Shown piece after piece: positions 55,400-64,000 of a DNA stretch of 64,000 bases (the first letter of the stretch is position 1; each line of letters starts with the position of its first letter). The position numbers and the translations under genes are program-made. This DNA is from Hyphomicrobiales bacterium (GTDB taxonomy: Bacteria > Pseudomonadota > Alphaproteobacteria > Rhizobiales > Rhizobiaceae). The stretch spans positions 1 to 64,000 of the forward strand of contig UBZT01000010.1 in assembly GCA_900470155.1 (NCBI GenBank), in the 5' to 3' direction. The notes beneath the pieces were generated by a model that did not search any database, was not told where the DNA came from, and saw only the letters and a program-made list of their open reading frames with translations.

Positions 55400-57766
55400 T
55401 TATTCGGCCGCTTGCCGGATCTGGCGCGCCTGCAGCGCGGACCAGACGGCGAGTGGCGTTGCCGGCATGTTGAGCATGTTGTTGCCGATCGCATCGGTGA
55501 TCGCATTGATCAGCGCCGGCGGCGAACCGATGGCACCGGCTTCGCCGCAGCCCTTGATGCCGAGCGGATTGCCCGGACATGGCGTGTTCTGGTGCGAGAC
55601 GCTGAACGACGGCAGGTCGTCGGCGCGTGGCATGGCATAATCCATGTAACTTGCCGTCAGAAGCTGGCCGTTCGCCGGATCGTAGTGCACGCCTTCCAGC
55701 AGCGCCTGGCCGATGCCTTGCGCAATGCCCCCATGCACCTGCCCTTCGACGATCATCGGGTTGATGATATTGCCGAAGTCGTCGGCTGCGACGAACTGGA
55801 CGATCTCGGTCTTGCCGGTTTCCGGATCGACTTCCACCTCGGCAATGTAGCAGCCGGCCGGGAAGGTGAAGTTGGACGGATCGTAAAACGCGCCTTCCTT
55901 CAGGCCCGGCTCCATGCCAGACGGCAGGTTGTGCCCGGTATAGGCGGCCAGCGTCACCTGGAACCAAGGCACACTCTTGTCGGTGCCGGCGACCTTCATC
56001 TCGCCATTGCCGATGACGATATCGCTTTCGTCCGCCTCCATCAGATGCGCCGCGATCTTCTTTGCCTTGGCCTCGACCTTGTCGAGTGCCTTGACGATCG
56101 CCGACATGCCGACGGCACCGGAGCGCGAGCCATAGGTGCCCATGCCCATCTGCACCTTGTCGGTATCGCCATGCACGATGGAGATATTGTCGAGCGGTAC
56201 ACCGAGTCGTTCCGAGACAAGCTGGGCGAAGGTCGTTTCATGCCCCTGGCCATGGCTGTGCGAGCCGGTCAGCACTTCGACTGTGCCGACCGCATTGACC
56301 CGGACCTCGGCCGATTCCCACAGACCGACGCCGGCACCGAGCGAGCCGACGGCCGCCGACGGCGCAATGCCGCAGGCCTCGATATAGCAGCTCATGCCGA
56401 TGCCGCGCAGCATGCCGCGTCGGGCAGCCTCTGCCTTGCGGGCGGAAAAGCCGTTCCAGTCGGATGCCTGCAAGGCCGCCTCCAGCGACGCATCGTAGTC
56501 GCCGGCGTCATAGTTCATGATCACCGGTGTCTGATGCGGGAAGGAGCGGATGAAGTTCTTCCGACGCAATTCGACCGGCGAAATGCCGAGCTCACGCGCC
56601 GCCGTCTCGACGGTCCGCTCCAGAAGATAGGTCGCTTCCGGTCGCCCGGCACCGCGATAGGCATCGACCGGAACCGTATTGGTATAAACGGTGCGCACAT
56701 TGCAGTGGATCGCGGCAATATCATACTGGCCGGACAGCAGCGTCGCATAGAGATAGGTGGGCACGGCGGACGAAAACAGCGACATATAGGCGCCGAGATT
56801 GGCAACTGTATCGACTTTCAGGCCGATGATCTTGTGATCCTTGTCGAAGGCCATCTTGACCTTCGAGACATGGTCGCGGCCATGTGCATCGGTGAGGAAG
56901 GCTTCGGTGCGATCCGATGTCCACTTGACCGGAACCCCGGTCTTCTTCGATGCCCAGAGACAGACGATCTCTTCGGGATAGATATAGATCTTCGAGCCGA
57001 AGCCGCCGCCGACGTCGGGCGCGATCACCCGCAGCTTGTTTTCCGGCGCGACATTGTAGAAAGCGCTCATCACCAGACGCGCCACATGCGGGTTCTGCGA
57101 TGTCGTATAGCAGGTGTAGTGGTCTTCCGAACCGTCATAGATGCCGAGCGTCGCGCGCGGTTCCATCGGATTGGGTGACAGCCGGTTGTTGAAGATCTCG
57201 ATCTCGGTGACATGCGCCGCCTGCGCGATCGCCGCATCGGCGGCCGCACTGTCGCCGATCTCCCAATCGAAGATCAGGTTGCCGGGTGCTTCGGGATGCA
57301 GTTCGGGTGCGCCGGGCTTGAGGGCGTCGACGGCAATGGTGACCACCGGAAGCTCGTCGTAGGACACGGACACGACTTCGGCCGCATCCCGCGCCTCGCC
57401 GAAACTGTCGGCAACGACGATTGCAACGGCATCGCCGACATAGCGCACGGTGTCATGCGCCAAAGGCCGCCAGCCGCCCATTTTCATCGGCGAGCCGTCT
57501 TTCGAATGGATCATCCAGCCGCAGATCAGATTGCCGATGCCATCCGCCAGCAGCTGCTTTCCGTCGAGCACATCGATCACGCCCGGCATGGCTTTTGCGG
57601 CCGAGGCATCGATGCCCGTGATGCGGGCATGCGCATAAGGCGAACGGACAAAGTAGGCATATTTCATTCCGGGCACGACCATGTCGTCCGTATACCGGCC
57701 CTTGCCGGTCAGGAAGCGCTTGTCTTCCTTGCGCGCCACGCGCGCGCCAATTCCTTCAACACCCAT
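55400..57766 (-). CDS. coxL: Form II CO dehydrogenase-like molybdenum subunit (CoxL family)
   Basis: The large, molybdopterin-cytosine-dinucleotide-type subunit has 788 residues from the ATG at 57766. Counting from an in-frame ATG two codons upstream (57772), the GGGFGSK motif is at 255-261 and the active-site loop AYRGAGR at 371-377. The GCGEAGAIG motif with the general-base Glu is near the C-terminus. True CO-oxidising form I enzymes have AYxCSFR in the loop, so this is form II. The GGAGGAG site abuts the 57772 ATG but is 6 bases from 57766, which favours the latter. It is followed by coxM after 13 bp. Confidence 0.9.
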   Translation of the reverse strand: MGVEGIGARVARKEDKRFLTGKGRYTDDMVVPGMKYAYFVRSPYAHARITGIDASAAKAMPGVIDVLDGKQLLADGIGNLICGWMIHSKDGSPMKMGGWRPLAHDTVRYVGDAVAIVVADSFGEARDAAEVVSVSYDELPVVTIAVDALKPGAPELHPEAPGNLIFDWEIGDSAAADAAIAQAAHVTEIEIFNNRLSPNPMEPRATLGIYDGSEDHYTCYTTSQNPHVARLVMSAFYNVAPENKLRVIAPDVGGGFGSKIYIYPEEIVCLWASKKTGVPVKWTSDRTEAFLTDAHGRDHVSKVKMAFDKDHKIIGLKVDTVANLGAYMSLFSSAVPTYLYATLLSGQYDIAAIHCNVRTVYTNTVPVDAYRGAGRPEATYLLERTVETAARELGISPVELRRKNFIRSFPHQTPVIMNYDAGDYDASLEAALQASDWNGFSARKAEAARRGMLRGIGMSCYIEACGIAPSAAVGSLGAGVGLWESAEVRVNAVGTVEVLTGSHSHGQGHETTFAQLVSERLGVPLDNISIVHGDTDKVQMGMGTYGSRSGAVGMSAIVKALDKVEAKAKKIAAHLMEADESDIVIGNGEMKVAGTDKSVPWFQVTLAAYTGHNLPSGMEPGLKEGAFYDPSNFTFPAGCYIAEVEVDPETGKTEIVQFVAADDFGNIINPMIVEGQVHGGIAQGIGQALLEGVHYDPANGQLLTASYMDYAMPRADDLPSFSVSHQNTPCPGNPLGIKGCGEAGAIGSPPALINAITDAIGNNMLNMPATPLAVWSALQARQIRQAAE

Positions 57767-57876
57767 TTTCATCTCCTCCAGAGATCAGGATAAAGGCAGT
57801 CAGGCAGTGGCGGCAGGCAGGGGTCGTGTCGAGGCGACAAGCGCCGATACCATTCCCGAAGGCTACCGCCTTTTCG

Positions 57877-58365
57877 TCACTCGGCGGCCTGACGGCCGGC
57901 GTGCATCTCCGCATTGGCAGACAGGACCGCCTTCACGATGTTGTGGTAGCCCGTGCATCGACAGATATTGCCCTCGAGCTCATGGCGCACGGTGGCCTCG
58001 TCGAGCGTTCCGTTGTGACGACCGATGATGTCGATCGCGGTCATCACCATGCCTGGCGTGCAGAAGCCACATTGCAGGCCGTGATGTTCCTTGAAGGCCG
58101 CCTGGACCGGATGCATCTCGCCATTGACCGCCACGCCCTCGATCGTCGTGATGCTCGATCCGGCGGCCTGTACGGCCAGGATCGAACAGCTCTTGATCGA
58201 CTTGCCGTCCATATGCACAACGCAGGTTCCGCATTGTGTCGTGTCGCAACCGACATGCGTGCCGGTCAATCCCAGTGTCTCGCGAATAAAATGCACAAGC
58301 AGCGTGCGGTCCTCGCATTCGCCACTCACCGTCCGGCCATTCACCGTCAGCGTCACTTTTGCCAT
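57877..58365 (-). CDS. coxS: CO dehydrogenase-like iron-sulfur subunit (form II CoxS)
   Basis: The 162-residue subunit carries two [2Fe-2S] clusters. The plant-type cluster uses Cys40, Cys45, Cys48 and Cys60 (GCDTTQCGTC), and the helical-domain cluster uses Cys99, Cys102, Cys135 and Cys137 (CGFCTPG and CRCTGY). The ATG at 58365 has a GAGGAGGAA ribosome-binding site. It is the first gene of the operon. The gap to coxL is 110 bp and seems to hold no gene. Confidence 0.95.
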   Translation of the reverse strand: MAKVTLTVNGRTVSGECEDRTLLVHFIRETLGLTGTHVGCDTTQCGTCVVHMDGKSIKSCSILAVQAAGSSITTIEGVAVNGEMHPVQAAFKEHHGLQCGFCTPGMVMTAIDIIGRHNGTLDEATVRHELEGNICRCTGYHNIVKAVLSANAEMHAGRQAAE

Positions 58366-58680
58366 GTTGTTCCTCCTCGTGTCTCTCCCTGACACGAAGG
58401 CATCGTGTGTCTTTTCTTAAGCCCGATCAACAGTCCGGATGAGCCGAATTGAAATAAATATATGCCGCAACGCAGCATTGAAGCCTTGTTTCTCAGGCGT
58501 GCCGCTTATTTGCCTAATAGACTGAAATTTGCCCAGGCGCCGGTAGGCGTGGCGCATGGACTTTCGCGAATTGACCGCTATTCTGCCGCTTGCCGCCGCC
58601 ATATTAGAAAAGCCTGAATGCGGATGGATGTTCTCGATCAAAACCGGCTGGACCGGATGCGTAACAGTGGAGAAAACAAA
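58366..58680. other. Intergenic region between coxS and the glycine-zipper lipoprotein
   Basis: No gene is supported in these 315 bases. The open frames are short and have no good ribosome-binding site. The stretch near 58450-58530 is relatively AT-rich (AAATAAATATATG), as expected for divergent promoters of the cox operon and the lipoprotein gene. I could not assign -35/-10 pairs with confidence. Confidence 0.5.
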
Positions 58681-58944
58681 ATGAAAAAAGCTCTCATGCT
58701 TGTACTGGTCGGCCTGTCGGTCGCTGGCTGCACCCAGACCGAAAAGGGCGCCGGCATCGGCGCTGTCGGCGGCGCGATCATCGGCGGCGCGATCACCGGC
58801 GACGTGCGTGGTGCAGCAGTCGGTGCCGCCATCGGCGGCGTATCCGGCGCCATCATCGGCAACGTTTCGGACCAGCCGGGCCAGTGCTACTACCGCGACC
58901 GTTACGGCCGCCGCTACATCGACAACTGCCCGCGCGGCTACTGA
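58681..58944 (+). CDS. Glycine-zipper lipoprotein
   Basis: The 87-residue product has a signal peptide with lipobox VAGC and then glycine-zipper repeats (GAGIGAVGGAIIGGAITG and AVGAAIGGVSGAIIGN) that can form membrane-associated helices. The C-terminus is basic and aromatic (CYYRDRYGRRYIDNCPRGY), and its two cysteines may form a disulfide. The family resembles outer-membrane lipoproteins of the Rickettsia 17 kDa/SlyB type. The ATG at 58681 has a GGAGAA site. A perfect terminator follows. Confidence 0.85.
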   Translation: MKKALMLVLVGLSVAGCTQTEKGAGIGAVGGAIIGGAITGDVRGAAVGAAIGGVSGAIIGNVSDQPGQCYYRDRYGRRYIDNCPRGY

Positions 58945-58955
58945 CCCACATGACG

Positions 58956-58984
58956 GGGACGCGCGATGAGCGCGTCCCTTTTTT
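58956..58984 (+). terminator. Rho-independent terminator of the lipoprotein gene
   Basis: GGGACGCGC (58956-58964) and GCGCGTCCC (58970-58978) form a perfect 9-bp GC-rich stem with a 5-base loop, followed directly by six T residues (58979-58984). Confidence 0.93.
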
Positions 58985-59085
58985 ATAGAATTTTAAGAAA
59001 AGAGTATGCCTTTTTTAGCATTTTCTCCTAAGTTGCCCCTTGGCGGGGGTGGACCAGCCAGGTCGCGATAAGCGAAAATGTGCGT

Positions 59086-61017
59086 ATGCCGAGTGGATTT
59101 GTGTTGCCGAAAATGAGTGTCGCGTTCCGGCTCGGTATGGCTCTGTTGACCGTGAGCCCCTTGTTGCTCGGGCCTGTTTTTGCTTCAAAAGCAGCAGCCT
59201 TCGAGCTTTTCGGGATTCGTCTGTTTGGCGAAGACGACAAACCCAACGATGTGATCGACCCGGTCAACTACTCCATTGCACTGACGACCGGCGACGCCGA
59301 CAGGGCTCTTGCCAAATCCCTGCGACGAACCTCGCTTCTGCTCACAGGCGAGGACGAACCTGTCTCCGGCGATCTCGGACTGGTGATCAAGGCGAAAGAC
59401 GATCGCGATCGCCTGCTGGCAACCCTCTACGAGAACGCCCGTTATGGCGCGGTGGTCACCGTCTTGGTCGACGGACGCAACATCGACAGCCTGCCGCCAA
59501 ATCCGACTTTCGATAGGTCGAGACCAATCCCGGTCGCGATCACCGTGGAGACGGGTCCCGTCTTCACGCTGGGCGAGGTCACCCTGGCGGGGGACGCCGC
59601 GCGTCTCGATCCGGCGGAATTCGAACTCGCACCCGGCGGTGCCGCAGGCTCGCTGACAATTCTCAAAGCTGCAGCGCAGATCGCCGACACCTTGAAGGCG
59701 GAAGGCCGGCCGCTGGCTGAACTCACAAGGCGCGAGGTCGTCGCCGACCATGACACCAATACCGTCGATGTGACGATCGCCGTCGAGGCCGGTCCGATCG
59801 CCCCGCTCGGCGATGTGACCGTCAAGGGCGCACGCCAGGTCAATGCCGAATTCATCGAGCGCTATTCACGACTTCGGCCGGGCCAGCCGTATTCGCCTGA
59901 ACAATTGCGCAAGGCTGGCGAACGCCTGCGCACGCTTGGGGTATTCTCGTCCGTGACCATCGACGAGCCGGAAGCGCTTGCAGCCGACGGCTCCTGGCCG
60001 CTGGGCATCACCGTCTCGGAAGGCAAACACCGCTATTTCGGCTTTGGCGCCAGCTATTCGTCGATCGACGGTGGCGGGCTGGAGGGTTACTGGGGCCATC
60101 GCAACCTGTTCGGCAACGCCGAATCATTGCGGCTGGAAGGTGCTGTGCGCGGCCTTGGCGAAGCCAGCGATGTCAGCAACCTGTCCGATCTCGACTACGA
60201 GGCAGGCCTGACCTTCATCAAGCCCGGCGCGTTTTTCCCTTCGGCAACGCTGGAGGCAAGCATCAAGGCCAGCACGCTGGACAGCGAGCACTATGATGCC
60301 GCAACGATCGCCGGAAAAGTCGCGCTGGCCTATGAGCTGAGCGATATCGACACGGTCACCGGCGGCGTATCGCTGACCTATGACAGCATCGAGGATGCCT
60401 TCGGCGAGAACGAATACCTGACCTTCGGCGTTCCGCTCGGCTATACCCGCGACAGCCGTGACAACAAGCTCAATCCGACCGAGGGCTATCTGGCGTCCCT
60501 ATCGACGACCCCGAGCTACGAGATCAACGGCAGCACTGTCTTCGCCTCGGTCGAGGGCTCTGCTTCCGGCTATCTTGGCCTCGGCGCTGAAGACCGCATC
60601 GTCCTGGCCGGCAAACTCTCTGCCGGCAGCCTGTTTGGCGGCGGTGATCTGGCGGCGATTCCGGCCACCCGACGCTTCTTTGTCGGCGGCGGCGGTTCGG
60701 TGCGCGGCTATGCCTACCAGGCGATCTCGCCCTACAATGATGCAGGCGACGCGACGGGCGGCAGATCCTATGCCACCGGCTCCTTCGAGGTCCGGATGCA
60801 GGTGACCGAAACGATCGGCATCGTGCCCTTTTTTGATGTGGGCACCGTTTCGGCCGATAATGTGCCGGATTTCTCCGATATTCGCATGGGCGCAGGCGTT
60901 GGACTGCGCTACATGACACCTTTCGGGCCGCTCAGGCTCGATGTTGCTGTTCCGTTGCAACGATATGACGACGGCAGCAGTTATGGCATTTATGCCGGCA
61001 TCGGTCAGAGCTTCTGA
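59086..61017 (+). CDS. tamA: Outer-membrane translocation module TamA (Omp85 family)
   Basis: TamA (643 residues from the ATG at 59086) is an Omp85-family outer-membrane protein that works with TamB in envelope biogenesis, first described for autotransporter assembly. A signal peptide precedes AFELFGIRLFG. POTRA domains (about 50-320) include GPVFTLGEVTL and GPIAPLGDVTVKGARQV. The C-terminal 16-strand barrel carries the loop-6 motif GGGGSVRGY and ends in GIGQSF with the terminal Phe. A GTG 6 bases upstream is an alternative start. tamB follows after 36 bp. Confidence 0.93.
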   Translation: MPSGFVLPKMSVAFRLGMALLTVSPLLLGPVFASKAAAFELFGIRLFGEDDKPNDVIDPVNYSIALTTGDADRALAKSLRRTSLLLTGEDEPVSGDLGLVIKAKDDRDRLLATLYENARYGAVVTVLVDGRNIDSLPPNPTFDRSRPIPVAITVETGPVFTLGEVTLAGDAARLDPAEFELAPGGAAGSLTILKAAAQIADTLKAEGRPLAELTRREVVADHDTNTVDVTIAVEAGPIAPLGDVTVKGARQVNAEFIERYSRLRPGQPYSPEQLRKAGERLRTLGVFSSVTIDEPEALAADGSWPLGITVSEGKHRYFGFGASYSSIDGGGLEGYWGHRNLFGNAESLRLEGAVRGLGEASDVSNLSDLDYEAGLTFIKPGAFFPSATLEASIKASTLDSEHYDAATIAGKVALAYELSDIDTVTGGVSLTYDSIEDAFGENEYLTFGVPLGYTRDSRDNKLNPTEGYLASLSTTPSYEINGSTVFASVEGSASGYLGLGAEDRIVLAGKLSAGSLFGGGDLAAIPATRRFFVGGGGSVRGYAYQAISPYNDAGDATGGRSYATGSFEVRMQVTETIGIVPFFDVGTVSADNVPDFSDIRMGAGVGLRYMTPFGPLRLDVAVPLQRYDDGSSYGIYAGIGQSF

Positions 61018-61053
61018 TCTGCGCAAATTCGGCAGAACAAGGACCATAAGACA

Positions 61054-64000
61054 ATGATCTGGCTGAAACGCATCCTCAGATGGACGATCCGGCTTTTCGC
61101 CGGGCTTGTCGCGACCCTTGTGACGCTGACAATCCTCGTCGTCGTGGTCGGCGGCCTGTCGGCCAGCGGCAGCCAGTTCCTCGCAAACCAGATCGCGGCC
61201 CTGATCTCGAAAGACAATCAGCAGATCACCATCACCGCGCCCAGCGCCTTGCTCAGCGAGACCCTGACCATCGAGCGGATCACGGTCGCCGATGCGAAAG
61301 GCACCTACGCGACCATCGACGACCTAGCGCTTGACTGGACCCCTCTCGATCTTCTGTCACGGCGTTTCACCGCTGAAAGGCTGGCGGCCCGCTCGATTGA
61401 GATCGACCGTGCGCCGGAGACGAGCGCTATACCCGAACCCGTGTCGGACGAACCTTTCTCGCTACCCGTCGCGATCGACATCGCGGCCGTAGACCTGCCG
61501 TCGATCAAGGTGGGTGCGGCACTGGCGCGCCGTGACGTCGAAATCGCGGCAAAAGGTGCGGCCCAGATCATCGGCAGCGACATCACCAGCCAGCTATCGG
61601 CCACCTTGCTCGGCGACCCCTCGGCAAATCTCGTCGCCGATGTGCTCTTCGCGCCGAACGACGACCGGCTGCGCCTGAAGCTGGACTATGCCGAACCGAA
61701 GGGCGGCGTTGCCGGAAACATGCTGCAATTGCCGGATCAGTCGGCGCTGGATCTGAGGGTCGATGGCGATGGCGCCATCAGCAACTGGGCCGGCAAGATC
61801 ACCGCCGCCCTGGATGGCAAGCAGACCATTTCCGTCGATGCAACGCATCAGCTTGCAGCCGACGAAACGCGCAATGTCACGCTCATCGGCGGCGGCAACT
61901 TTGCCAGCCTGATGCCGCCGCAATTGCGCGACCTGTTTGCCGGCGAAACGGCCATCGATCTTGCGGCCCGCATCGCGCCCGATGGCGGGATTGAGATCAG
62001 CAAGGGGGAACTTTCCACGCAGGCTGCGCGGGTCTCGGCATCGGGCCGTTACGATCCCAAGGGAGTGAATGATCTCACCCTTTTGGCGCAGGCGGTTGCC
62101 GAGCCGGTCAGGCTGCAGTGGCAGCAGGACAAGGCAATCTATGGCGTGGCCGTGCGGAGCGCCAATCTGACGCTGAGCGGCAATGCTGAGGCAGCAGCCC
62201 TGAAGGCAGCCGTCGACCTGTCCACCCTGTCTGCCCCGCAGGGCACCCTGTCAGGCATCGACCTGACAGCCGAAAGTGCGGGTTTCGATATCGCCAATCG
62301 CCAGGGGCCTGTCGATCTGCAGCTTGCCGTGCGGGCAGCCGCGTTCACCGACCCCCAGCTTGAAAACTATGTTCGCGCGCCCCTGAAGATTGCCGCCCCT
62401 CTGACGATCGAACAGGATGCCATCGCAACCGACAGGCTGACGCTTGAGAGCGCCGGCATCGGCGGGGAATTGACCGGTCGCTATGTGCTCTCGGCACAGA
62501 CCTTTGCCGGTGCGCTGAAGGCCTTCGTGCTGCCCGACCTCCTGCCACCGGCGCTGGCCGAAAAACTCACAAAACAGGTGGCGATTTCGACCCGGATCGA
62601 TTTTGCAGCACCAAAGGCTGTCAGCCTGCGCGATCTTCAACTGCAGACCGACCTCGGCTCGGCTGAGGGCGCCGTCTCGCTTGCGCCCGATGGCATCGTT
62701 GCGGCCGACCTCACCGGTCGATTGAACGATATCGCAGCCTTCCAGCCGCGGATCAGCGGTGGCGCCGCATTCGACATTTCGGCCTCAGGCCCGCCGGATG
62801 CAATCGAAGGCAATGTGAATATCGTTGTCGAGCAGGGAAAAGCGGCAGGATACGAGTTGCGCGACCTTTCGCTGCAAATCGAAGGGCTCGCCGATCGACA
62901 AGCGCCGCGCGGACAAGTGCGGCTAACCGGGCAGATCGATGGCCAAGCGGTCGATGGATCTGCCGACGTGGTGTCGGAGAAAGGTGAAACCAAAATCCCG
63001 GCTCTGACGCTCAATGTCGGCACCAACCGCCTCTCCGGTGCGCTGGCGCTGGATGCGGCGTTCCGGCCGACGGGTGACTTGGCCTTCGATTTTCCGCAGC
63101 TTTCGCTGCTTGCGGCTCTGGGTGGCCAAAACGTAAGCGGCGATCTCGCGGGCAAGATTGCCTTTACTTCTGCGAACGATCGCATTGCAGCCAAGATCGA
63201 TGCATCGGGCAAGGCGCTGAGCCGCGACAATCTGCGCATCGAAAGCCCCAACATCCAGCTGGCCATCGGCGATCTGGCGGCACTTTCGGTCGAGGGCTCC
63301 GTGAGGGCAGCCGTAGTTGCCAGCGGAGCCAACCGCCTCGACACCCCTGAAGTCACATTTTCCCGAGCCGGAAGCCGCACGGATTTTAATGCCAAGGCGC
63401 AATATGATGCGGCACCGCTCGAAGCGGCCGGCAGCATCGAACAGCAGTCGCAGGGGCTGGCAATCGCGCTGGATCGCTTCTCCGCAAGACCCCGCGGTAT
63501 AGCGCTTGCATTGGCGGCGCCGACCAAGCTTGCCGTGGTTGATGGCACAGTGCAGATAGGCAAGACCGTGATCAACGCCGGGACCGGCACTGTGACGGTC
63601 ACCGGCAGCGCTGGCGCGACGCTGGATATCAGGGCCGATATTGCATCTCTCCCGGCGTCTCTTGCCGCAACCTTTGCCCCGGCTCTTGCCCCCGCCGGCA
63701 CCATTTCCGGACTGGTCGAAGCAAAAGGCACGTCATCGGCGCCCGATGTCACCTATGAGCTCGACTGGCGCAATGCGGAGCTGGCCCAGACACGGGCAGC
63801 CGGACTGGTTCCGCTGGACATCGCTGCCAATGGCCGCTTCCAGAACCAGACGCTTTCGCTCGACACCCGGCTTTCCGGCGGCGGCGGCATCGGCCTCAGC
63901 GGCGGCGGCAAACTCAATGTCTCCGGCATGGAGCTCGACATGCGCTTTGAAGGCAGCCTGCCGCTGGCAGCCGCCAACACGATCCTCGGTCGACAGGGAC
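61054..64000 (+). CDS. tamB: Translocation and assembly module protein TamB (partial)
   Basis: The frame is open from an ATG at 61054 to the window end (982 complete codons seen), so the 3' part is missing. The product begins MIWLKRILRWTIRLF and has one N-terminal membrane helix (about 8-35). A long periplasmic beta-rich region follows, as in the AsmA/TamB family (DUF490 domain expected at the missing C-terminus). Such proteins form a beta-taco bridge thought to carry lipids to the outer membrane. It is translated right after tamA. Confidence 0.92.
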   Translation, partial: MIWLKRILRWTIRLFAGLVATLVTLTILVVVVGGLSASGSQFLANQIAALISKDNQQITITAPSALLSETLTIERITVADAKGTYATIDDLALDWTPLDLLSRRFTAERLAARSIEIDRAPETSAIPEPVSDEPFSLPVAIDIAAVDLPSIKVGAALARRDVEIAAKGAAQIIGSDITSQLSATLLGDPSANLVADVLFAPNDDRLRLKLDYAEPKGGVAGNMLQLPDQSALDLRVDGDGAISNWAGKITAALDGKQTISVDATHQLAADETRNVTLIGGGNFASLMPPQLRDLFAGETAIDLAARIAPDGGIEISKGELSTQAARVSASGRYDPKGVNDLTLLAQAVAEPVRLQWQQDKAIYGVAVRSANLTLSGNAEAAALKAAVDLSTLSAPQGTLSGIDLTAESAGFDIANRQGPVDLQLAVRAAAFTDPQLENYVRAPLKIAAPLTIEQDAIATDRLTLESAGIGGELTGRYVLSAQTFAGALKAFVLPDLLPPALAEKLTKQVAISTRIDFAAPKAVSLRDLQLQTDLGSAEGAVSLAPDGIVAADLTGRLNDIAAFQPRISGGAAFDISASGPPDAIEGNVNIVVEQGKAAGYELRDLSLQIEGLADRQAPRGQVRLTGQIDGQAVDGSADVVSEKGETKIPALTLNVGTNRLSGALALDAAFRPTGDLAFDFPQLSLLAALGGQNVSGDLAGKIAFTSANDRIAAKIDASGKALSRDNLRIESPNIQLAIGDLAALSVEGSVRAAVVASGANRLDTPEVTFSRAGSRTDFNAKAQYDAAPLEAAGSIEQQSQGLAIALDRFSARPRGIALALAAPTKLAVVDGTVQIGKTVINAGTGTVTVTGSAGATLDIRADIASLPASLAATFAPALAPAGTISGLVEAKGTSSAPDVTYELDWRNAELAQTRAAGLVPLDIAANGRFQNQTLSLDTRLSGGGGIGLSGGGKLNVSGMELDMRFEGSLPLAAANTILGRQG

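Noticed and set aside
55385-57178. A 597-codon plus-strand open frame opposite coxL
   Set aside because: It is a shadow of the large molybdenum subunit with no independent evidence.
58417-58641. A 74-codon minus-strand frame between coxS and the lipoprotein gene
   Set aside because: It has no ribosome-binding site, an unusual basic composition and no family. The region is more likely regulatory.

Overview
The window looks like a chromosomal segment of an alphaproteobacterium of the order Hyphomicrobiales, most likely family Rhizobiaceae. The evidence is high GC with strong third-position bias, a CpdR cell-cycle regulator, CobS/CobT aerobic cobaltochelatase, a C4-pathway 5-aminolevulinate synthase (HemA), neighbourhoods typical of rhizobia (tlpA//argH-lptM-lysA, aroK-aroB, xerD-accA), EcfG-type stress promoters, and rhizobial-type intergenic palindromic repeats whose translation reads MDPRVKPEDD. 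The species cannot be named from the sequence. Almost all of the window is ordinary core genome. No insertion sequence, prophage, CRISPR array or rRNA was seen.

Layout. 0-0.65 kb: gene-free DNA with a mosaic palindromic repeat. 0.65-4.4 kb: rhomboid protease, then etfB-etfA and a 3-hydroxybutyryl-CoA dehydrogenase (beta-oxidation and electron transfer), preceded by a palindrome overlapping the likely promoter. 4.5-8.3 kb: cysP-cysT-cysW-cysA sulfate importer with an internal hairpin after the binding-protein gene. 8.3-12 kb: tlpA divergent from argH-lptM-lysA. 12.2-16.7 kb: a large DUF4175/TIGR02302 membrane protein, cpdR, hpt and a single-pass membrane protein. 16.9-21.8 kb: ftsE-ftsX, a DUF218 protein, plsC, a ChaC-like cyclotransferase and a DUF2125 protein. 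21.9-28.4 kb: hisC-tyrC, a methyltransferase, gloB, a cupin, a YhhN protein, an EamA exporter and a DUF3108 protein. 28.5-29.7 kb: rpmB, and yhhQ preceded by a probable preQ1-I riboswitch. 29.8-34.8 kb: a lipoprotein, cobT, cobS, a J-domain protein and a BolA protein. 34.8-40.1 kb: aroK-aroB-CorC-like operon, a 50-residue membrane protein, xerD and accA. 40.3-45.6 kb: an L,D-transpeptidase, a TusA-like protein, a His-rich COG0523 GTPase, a D,D-carboxypeptidase and an M20 amidohydrolase.

45.65-48.7 kb is the most unusual stretch. It starts with tRNA-Arg(CCU) and holds small uncharacterised genes, an EcfG-like ECF sigma factor and a DUF892 (YciE/YciF-type) gene. Three genes here are preceded by sequences matching the general-stress promoter GGAAC-N16-(C/T)GTT. 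Two small minus-strand genes lie beyond the first target, and one of them weakly resembles the anti-sigma factor NepR. This reads as a compact sigma-factor island with its own target genes.

48.8-64 kb: a P1B-type ATPase without an N-terminal metal-binding domain, dxr, a serine hydrolase, hemA with an FNR/FixK box upstream, a form II CO-dehydrogenase-like operon in the order S-L-M (AYRGAGR loop, so the true substrate is uncertain), a glycine-zipper lipoprotein, and tamA-tamB, with tamB running off the end of the window.
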